Shown piece by piece: positions 7,244-11,838 of a DNA stretch of 11,838 nt (the first letter of the stretch is position 1; every line of letters starts with the position of its first letter). The position numbers and the translations under genes are program-made. This DNA comes from JAVKBW01 sp964352715. Lineage in GTDB: Bacteria; Pseudomonadota; Alphaproteobacteria; UBA8366; Aestuariispiraceae. The notes beneath the pieces were generated by a model that saw only the letters and a program-made list of their open reading frames with translations, made no database searches and was not told the origin of the DNA. The stretch is taken from the NCBI GenBank assembly GCA_964352715.1, contig CAYGSU010000092.1, forward strand, positions 1 to 11,838. Direction: 5' to 3'.

Positions 7244-7954
7244 ATGACTGACAGCAAAAGATTGGCCCGCGCCCGCGGCTACCCCTACGCCTTTCCCCGA
7301 ACCTCGTTTGTCTATATCGACGGCGCCGTGCGCCCATTCGATGTGTCGATGACGCGGGGGCGGACACCGGTTCTGGCCTTCGGCTCGAACCAGGCGCCGG
7401 AACGCCTGACCCAGAAATTCGGCCATCAGGCCGGCCATATCATTCCGGTGGAGCGCGGCAAGCTTGAGAATTTCGATGTCGTGTTTTCCGCCCATCTGAC
7501 CAATTACGGGTCGATCGCCGCGATGTTGCAGGTCTGCAAGGGCGCGGCGGTGGAACTGGCGATCACCTGGCTTGACGACGACCAGCTTGAAATCATGCAC
7601 GAAACCGAAATCAGCGCCGCCAATTACTTTTTCGGCGCGATGGAGAACATCAACCTGCGGGGCGAATACAGCAAACCGACCGGCACCGCCTATGCCTATG
7701 TCGGCCGGCGCGGGCATTTTCTGCACGAAGGCGATGCAGTGGCGCTCTCGGTCATTGCCTGCGACAACCGCCGCTTTCCCGGAAAAACCACCGCCGAAAT
7801 GCTTGAAATCGTGCGTCAGACTCACGCACCGGATCAGGACCCGGACGGGTTCATCCTGCGGGTGCTGGATGATCCGGCCTACCGCGACGGACTGACTGCG
7901 AAACTGGAAGAAACCTCCATCGACTTCGATTTCCCCGTGCGGCCGCTTGCCTGA
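7244..7954 (+). CDS. unrecognised protein, possible gamma-glutamylcyclotransferase-like fold, amidase partner
   Basis: I do not firmly recognise this 236-residue protein. It has no signal peptide or membrane segment. After a basic, aromatic N-terminus (RARGYPYAFPRTSF) it shows VLAFGSNQAPERL at residues 43-55, followed by KLENFDVVFSAH (73-84) and ITWLDDDQLEIMHETE (107-122). An initial (Y/F)GSN loop, a 'gets modified name/F' strand and a later acidic residue after LD..L are the order seen in gamma-glutamylcyclotransferase-like folds, with E120 or E122 as the possible acid, but this is a pattern-level guess. The fold is also found as the C-terminal domain of allophanate hydrolases next to an amidase domain, which makes the overlap with the amidase gene (TGA/ATG share one base at 7954) suggestive. 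The ATG at 7244 has no clear ribosome binding site; an in-frame ATG at 7217 is possible, while the start at 7079 would run over the cupin gene. Confidence 0.7.
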   Translation: MTDSKRLARARGYPYAFPRTSFVYIDGAVRPFDVSMTRGRTPVLAFGSNQAPERLTQKFGHQAGHIIPVERGKLENFDVVFSAHLTNYGSIAAMLQVCKGAAVELAITWLDDDQLEIMHETEISAANYFFGAMENINLRGEYSKPTGTAYAYVGRRGHFLHEGDAVALSVIACDNRRFPGKTTAEMLEIVRQTHAPDQDPDGFILRVLDDPAYRDGLTAKLEETSIDFDFPVRPLA

Positions 7955-9333
7955 TGGCCGATCTGGACATCACCTCCGCCTACGACCTGTCGAAAAGCCT
8001 GCGCGACCGGAAACTGGGCGCAGTCGAATTGATGGCTCACTGCCTGCAACGCATCACAGCGGCGAATGCGTCGATAAACGCGGTGGTAACACTGGATGAA
8101 GACCACGCGATGGACATGGCGAAACAGGCCGACAACACATCGCCGGACGGAAGGTTGCTGCACGGTCTGCCGCTGGCGGTAAAGGACTGCTACGATATCA
8201 GTGGCTTGCGCGGCACCCGTGGTTCGCGCGCCTTTGCCGACCGGATAGCCGACGCCGATACCCTGCATGTGGCGCGCCTGCGCAAGGCGGGGGCGCTGCC
8301 CTTCGCGAAGACCAATACGCCGGAATTCACCATGGGCGGGCAGACGACCAATCTGGTTTTCGGCACCACCCGCAACCCGTATGACCTGTCGAAGACGACC
8401 ACCGGGTCGTCCGGCGGCAGCGCCGCCGCGCTGGCAGCGAAAATGACGGCGCTTGCGGATGGCAGCGATATCGGCGGCTCGGTGCGCAGCCCGGCCGGGG
8501 CCTGCAATATCGTCGGTTTCCGGCCCAGCCACGGCGTTATCCCCGCCAGCCCCGCCTTCGACCCGTACAGCGTGATCAACACGCCGGGGCCAATGACCCG
8601 CACGGTGACCGACATCGCCCTGATGCTGCTGGTGATGAGCGGGCCGGACAATGACGCCCCAATCGCCAGCCGGCGGATCGACGTGCTGAGTGACCTCATC
8701 GACCCGCCTTCTGTCACCGGCATGCGCATCGCGTGGTCCTGCGACCCGGCGGGCGCAACATCGGAAGCAGGGATCGCAGATGTGCTGAACGGTCATCGCC
8801 CTGTCTTTGTACGGCTGGGTTGTTCGATTACCGATTACTGTCCCGATCTGGTCGAGGCGCATCAGGCGCAGCAGACGCTGTATTCTATCGCCCAGGCAAG
8901 CGAGGTGCGGGACATTGTAAGGGCCGGGCCGCACCTGATCGGCGAGCATGTTCGCAAACGGGTCGATGCAATTCTCGGCAAGACATCCGCCGATGATATC
9001 GTCACCGGAATCCAGCAGCGCAAACGCGGCTGGGCCTTGCTGTCGGAAACCTTCGACCGGTTCGATGTCATGGTCTGGCCGGTCAGCCCGAAACGTCTTT
9101 TCGATGCCGATCTGGCGGAAGCCGCTTATGACTTCGACTGGCGGCCAGTCGAGATTTCGCCTGTGTTCGGGCTGCCAAGCATTTCCGTCCCGGCCGGATT
9201 TTCCGATGACGGAATGCCGGTCGGCCTGCAGATCCTCGGTCGTCCCGGCGCCGATGAAACTGTGCTGCGGCTTGCCCGGGCCTTCGAGGCGGAAACGGAA
9301 TTCTGGAAGACGCTGCCGCCTGCCGCGTCATGA
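7954..9333 (+). CDS. amidase-signature family hydrolase
   Basis: Amidase-signature enzymes hydrolyse carboxamides or related C-N bonds to an acid and ammonia or an amine. The 459-residue protein shows the full Ser-cisSer-Lys triad: K77 in LPLAVKD, S152 in the glycine-rich TTGSSGGSAAALAA, and nucleophile S176 in DGSDIGGSVRSPA; the 24-residue spacing of the two serines equals that of fatty acid amide hydrolase. The C-terminal ISVPAGFSDDGMPVGLQILG block is also typical. No signal peptide is visible, so it is cytoplasmic. Its length is within the family range. It lacks the context of GatA (no gatB or gatC nearby), so tRNA amidotransferase is unlikely. The start overlaps the preceding stop by 1 base and its stop overlaps the next start by 4 bases, arguing for one operon with the 236-residue protein and the AbrB-type transporter. 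The substrate is unknown. Confidence 0.9.
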   Translation: MADLDITSAYDLSKSLRDRKLGAVELMAHCLQRITAANASINAVVTLDEDHAMDMAKQADNTSPDGRLLHGLPLAVKDCYDISGLRGTRGSRAFADRIADADTLHVARLRKAGALPFAKTNTPEFTMGGQTTNLVFGTTRNPYDLSKTTTGSSGGSAAALAAKMTALADGSDIGGSVRSPAGACNIVGFRPSHGVIPASPAFDPYSVINTPGPMTRTVTDIALMLLVMSGPDNDAPIASRRIDVLSDLIDPPSVTGMRIAWSCDPAGATSEAGIADVLNGHRPVFVRLGCSITDYCPDLVEAHQAQQTLYSIAQASEVRDIVRAGPHLIGEHVRKRVDAILGKTSADDIVTGIQQRKRGWALLSETFDRFDVMVWPVSPKRLFDADLAEAAYDFDWRPVEISPVFGLPSISVPAGFSDDGMPVGLQILGRPGADETVLRLARAFEAETEFWKTLPPAAS

Positions 9334-10358
9334 ATACAATCGCAAGGCATGCCATTACGATCGCCATCGGCAGCAGCAGCGGGCTGGCGCTGGAATTTCT
9401 CGGCGTGCCGGCCGGCGCAATTGCAGGCGCCATGGCCGGCGTGGCCATCGCCGCCGTAAGCGGCCTTGATGTCGGCATCGGTACGAAACCGCGAAAAGTG
9501 GTGTTCGCGTTGCTCGGCGTTGTGCTGGGCACGGCGGTTACCCCGGAGACCATCGAGACGATCAGGATCTGGCCGCTGTCGGCCGTTGCTCTTGTCGCCT
9601 GCATGGCGGTGCTGATCGCCGTCGCACCGATCTACCTGCGGCGTGTACATGGCTTCGACCGGGATTCGGCGAAAATCGCAGCCCTGCCTGGCGCGATGAG
9701 CTATTCGCTGACCGTTGCGATTGAATACGGTCTGGATGTCCGGCGCATCGCCATCATGCACACGATCCGGCTGACGGTACTGCTGATCGTCCTGCCGGTT
9801 TTCGCCAATGCGTTTTTCGATACGTCCACCGCCGTGGCAGCGGCACATCCGGTATACATGTCACCACAGGAAATCGGCCTGCTGACCGCCATTGCAGCGC
9901 TGATGCTGGTGCTGTCGCGCTGGGTGAAAATGCCGGCCTTTGAATTCTTCGGTGGCATGATCGTGGTCGGCGTGCTGTTCGCCAGCGGATTGATGGAAGG
10001 AACGATGCCAGACTGGGTCGTCCTGCCGCTGTTCCTGATTACCGGCTGCATCGTCGGGTCGTTCTTCGCCGGCACCAGCAAGGCGGTCATCATATCCAGC
10101 GCCCTGGCGGGACTGGGCAATCTGCTGGTCGGTGTGACGGTCTGTTCGCTGTTCGCGGTGCCGGTCGGCCTGTTGCTGGATCTGCCGATCATCCAGGTCT
10201 GGCTTGGTTTCGCACCCGGCGGGTTCGAAACCATGATTATCCTGGCCTATGTGCTGGGTTATGACCCGGCCTATGTCGCCGGCCATCAGCTGATCCGGTT
10301 CGTGCTGATCAGCTTTACCATCCCCTTTCTGTTGCGGCGCGATCGGCATCGACCTTAA
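9330..10358 (+). CDS. AbrB-family integral membrane transporter
   Basis: This 342-residue protein is very hydrophobic, with about ten membrane segments arranged as two related halves (roughly residues 12-157 and 185-335). Each half has a conserved glycine/proline element and a matching final helix: LPGAMSYSLTVA..YGLDVRR at 119-139 and FAPGGFETMIILAYVLGYDP at 294-313. That internal duplication is the hallmark of the AbrB (PF05145) membrane family. The family name is misleading: it is unrelated to the Bacillus regulator AbrB, and the older label 'putative ammonia monooxygenase' is not supported by anything here. Transport substrate is unknown. The ATG lies inside the amidase end (ATGA overlap at 9330-9333), so the carrier is translated with the amidase and may import its substrate or export a product. 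Confidence 0.87.
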   Translation: MNTIARHAITIAIGSSSGLALEFLGVPAGAIAGAMAGVAIAAVSGLDVGIGTKPRKVVFALLGVVLGTAVTPETIETIRIWPLSAVALVACMAVLIAVAPIYLRRVHGFDRDSAKIAALPGAMSYSLTVAIEYGLDVRRIAIMHTIRLTVLLIVLPVFANAFFDTSTAVAAAHPVYMSPQEIGLLTAIAALMLVLSRWVKMPAFEFFGGMIVVGVLFASGLMEGTMPDWVVLPLFLITGCIVGSFFAGTSKAVIISSALAGLGNLLVGVTVCSLFAVPVGLLLDLPIIQVWLGFAPGGFETMIILAYVLGYDPAYVAGHQLIRFVLISFTIPFLLRRDRHRP

Positions 10359-10411
10359 AATTTCCGGCAAAGGGCCTATATTGGAACCATGCCAGACAGG
10401 ATATCAGTGTA

Positions 10412-11838
10412 ATGGACACAGCGGTTTTTCCCTTCGACAATTCCTATGCGAAGCTGCCGGAGCAGTTTTACGTGAAAATGCCGCCGACGCCGGTAAAGGC
10501 GCCGGGCCTTATTCGCGTCAACAAGGGGCTGGCCGGTCTGCTTAGTCTTGATGCCGATGCGCTGGCGACGCCGGAAGGGGTCGACATTCTTGCCGGCAAC
10601 CGGGTTGCCGCCGGGTCGGAGCCGCTGGCCATGGCCTATGCCGGTCATCAGTTCGGCGGCTGGTCGCCGCAGCTTGGCGACGGGCGCGCGATTCTTCTGG
10701 GCGAAGTGATCGGTACGGACGGCATTCGCCGCGATATCCAGCTAAAGGGTTCCGGCCCGACGCCGTATTCCCGCATGGGTGACGGCCGCGCCGCGCTCGG
10801 GCCTGTATTGCGCGAGTATATCGTCAGCGAGGCGATGTATGCGCTTGGCATTCCGACCACCCGGTCTCTGGCCGCCGTCACCACCGGCGAGAACGTGTTC
10901 CGCGAAGGCGCCCTGCCCGGCGCGGTGCTGACACGAGTCGCGGAAAGCCATATCCGGGTCGGCACCTTCCAGTATTTCGTCGGCAAGGGCGACATGGACT
11001 CGGTGAAACTGCTGGCCGACCATGTGATCGCGCGTCACTATCCCGACGCCGCCGGCACGAAGCGTCCTTATCTGGCCTTGCTGGACGGGGTGATGGAACG
11101 ACAGGCCAAACTTATCGCCCAATGGATGCAGGTCGGTTTCATTCACGGCGTGATGAACACCGACAACACGACGATATCCGGCGAAACCATCGACTACGGG
11201 CCCTGCGCCTTCATGGATATATACCACCCGCATACGGTCTTTTCCTCTATCGACCAGATGGGTCGGTACGCGTACGCCAACCAACCGACAGTCGTACAGT
11301 GGAACCTGGCGCGGTTTGCGCAATGCCTGCTGCCGTTTCTGGATGAAGACGAGGAACAGGGCCTGAAGGACGCACAGGAGATGATCGATGCCTTCCCGCC
11401 GCGCTTCGATGCCGCGCTTGCTGCTGCCTACCAGAAAAAGCTGGGCCTTGCGACCGACCACGACGGCGATGTCGACCTGGCGCAGGACCTGCTGAAACGC
11501 ATGGCGGACAGCACAGCGGACTTCACCAATACGTTCCGTCGGCTCGCCAACGCCATCAATCCTGATGAAACCGTGGGGGATCAGCCGCGCAACGTGTTTC
11601 GCGAACCGGAAGTCTTTGACGCCTGGGCGGACCAGTGGCGGGCGCGGCTGAAACAGGAAAATGCGACGCCGGAAGAGATCACCGCTCGCCTGCGCGCTGC
11701 CAATCCGAAGTTCATTCCGCGCAACCATCTGGTGGAAGAAGCCATTCGCGCGGCGGAAGACAATGGCGATTTCTCGGTTTTCCATGAACTGGTCGATGTG
11801 CTGGAAAAACCGTTCGGCGAACAGCCCGGCAAGGACAC
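10412..11838 (+). CDS. selO: SelO (YdiU) protein AMPylator, 3' end cut by window edge
   Basis: SelO is a pseudokinase-fold enzyme that transfers AMP from ATP to serine, threonine or tyrosine of target proteins and is linked to redox stress responses. The reading frame is open for 475 codons to the right edge and follows E. coli YdiU throughout: YAGHQFGGWSPQLGDGRA, LKGSGPTPYSRMGDGRA with nucleotide-binding K112, R175 in TRVAESHIR, and the catalytic HGVMNTDN with D251 and N252, then metal-binding D261 in DYGP. These are shifted by one from the Pseudomonas residues K113, D252, N253 and D262. By comparison with E. coli about 20 residues are missing, including the C-terminal cysteine region, so whether that position is Cys or Sec cannot be seen. 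AGGA at 10398-10401 lies 10 bases before the ATG. A TATATT at 10377-10382 could be a -10 element but has no good -35. It is 53 bases after the AbrB-type gene. Confidence 0.93.
   Translation, partial: MDTAVFPFDNSYAKLPEQFYVKMPPTPVKAPGLIRVNKGLAGLLSLDADALATPEGVDILAGNRVAAGSEPLAMAYAGHQFGGWSPQLGDGRAILLGEVIGTDGIRRDIQLKGSGPTPYSRMGDGRAALGPVLREYIVSEAMYALGIPTTRSLAAVTTGENVFREGALPGAVLTRVAESHIRVGTFQYFVGKGDMDSVKLLADHVIARHYPDAAGTKRPYLALLDGVMERQAKLIAQWMQVGFIHGVMNTDNTTISGETIDYGPCAFMDIYHPHTVFSSIDQMGRYAYANQPTVVQWNLARFAQCLLPFLDEDEEQGLKDAQEMIDAFPPRFDAALAAAYQKKLGLATDHDGDVDLAQDLLKRMADSTADFTNTFRRLANAINPDETVGDQPRNVFREPEVFDAWADQWRARLKQENATPEEITARLRAANPKFIPRNHLVEEAIRAAEDNGDFSVFHELVDVLEKPFGEQPGKD

Noticed and set aside
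9330..10358. Reading the AbrB-type gene as a DNA-binding regulator or ammonia monooxygenase
   Set aside because: The protein is a polytopic membrane protein with an internal duplication; it has no DNA-binding domain and no copper-site residues of a monooxygenase.
10742..11785. 347-codon open frame antisense to selO
   Set aside because: The plus strand carries selO with all catalytic residues across the same interval; the antisense frame shows no domain pattern.

Overview
The window reads as an ordinary, densely coded stretch of a GC-rich alphaproteobacterial chromosome. The main clues are a tandem DUF4170 protein (a family I associate with alphaproteobacteria), a UbiD-type ubiquinone gene, a soluble-transhydrogenase-like flavoprotein, a Tat-exported family 5 solute-binding protein, and short gaps with many stop/start overlaps. 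Genus-level placement is not possible from the sequence alone. I see no transposase, integrase, CRISPR array, rRNA or tRNA, and no gene-free stretch longer than about 180 bases.

Layout. (1) 2-1594, minus: complete ABC-transporter solute-binding protein; any permease and ATPase genes downstream of it would lie off the left edge. (2) 1595-1775: divergent intergenic region with a perfect 12-bp palindrome. (3) 1776-2360, plus: AhpD/carboxymuconolactone-decarboxylase-like protein whose CxxC motif has become CxxS. (4) 2370-5702, minus: ubiD, then a SthA-like NAD(P)+ transhydrogenase, then a 90-residue membrane protein 13 bases behind it. (5) 5834-6205, plus: small protein made of two DUF4170 copies. 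(6) 6227-7194, minus: small cupin followed by a NUDIX hydrolase. (7) 7244-10358, plus: three genes joined by 1- and 4-base overlaps, namely an unrecognised 236-residue protein with a possible gamma-glutamylcyclotransferase-like start, an amidase-signature hydrolase, and an AbrB-family membrane transporter. (8) 10412 to the right edge, plus: selO (protein AMPylator), lacking only its last roughly 20 residues.

How the genes may work together. Region 4 links quinone-ring decarboxylation and NAD(P)H balance, although the 116-base ubiD-sthA gap leaves co-transcription open. Region 7 is the best candidate for a little-described functional unit: a membrane carrier plus a cytoplasmic amidase plus a possible amide-handling accessory protein, consistent with uptake and hydrolysis of an amide-bearing compound. 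This is inference from order and overlap. The other genes are single housekeeping or stress-related functions, and I see no strong evidence of a wholly new system.
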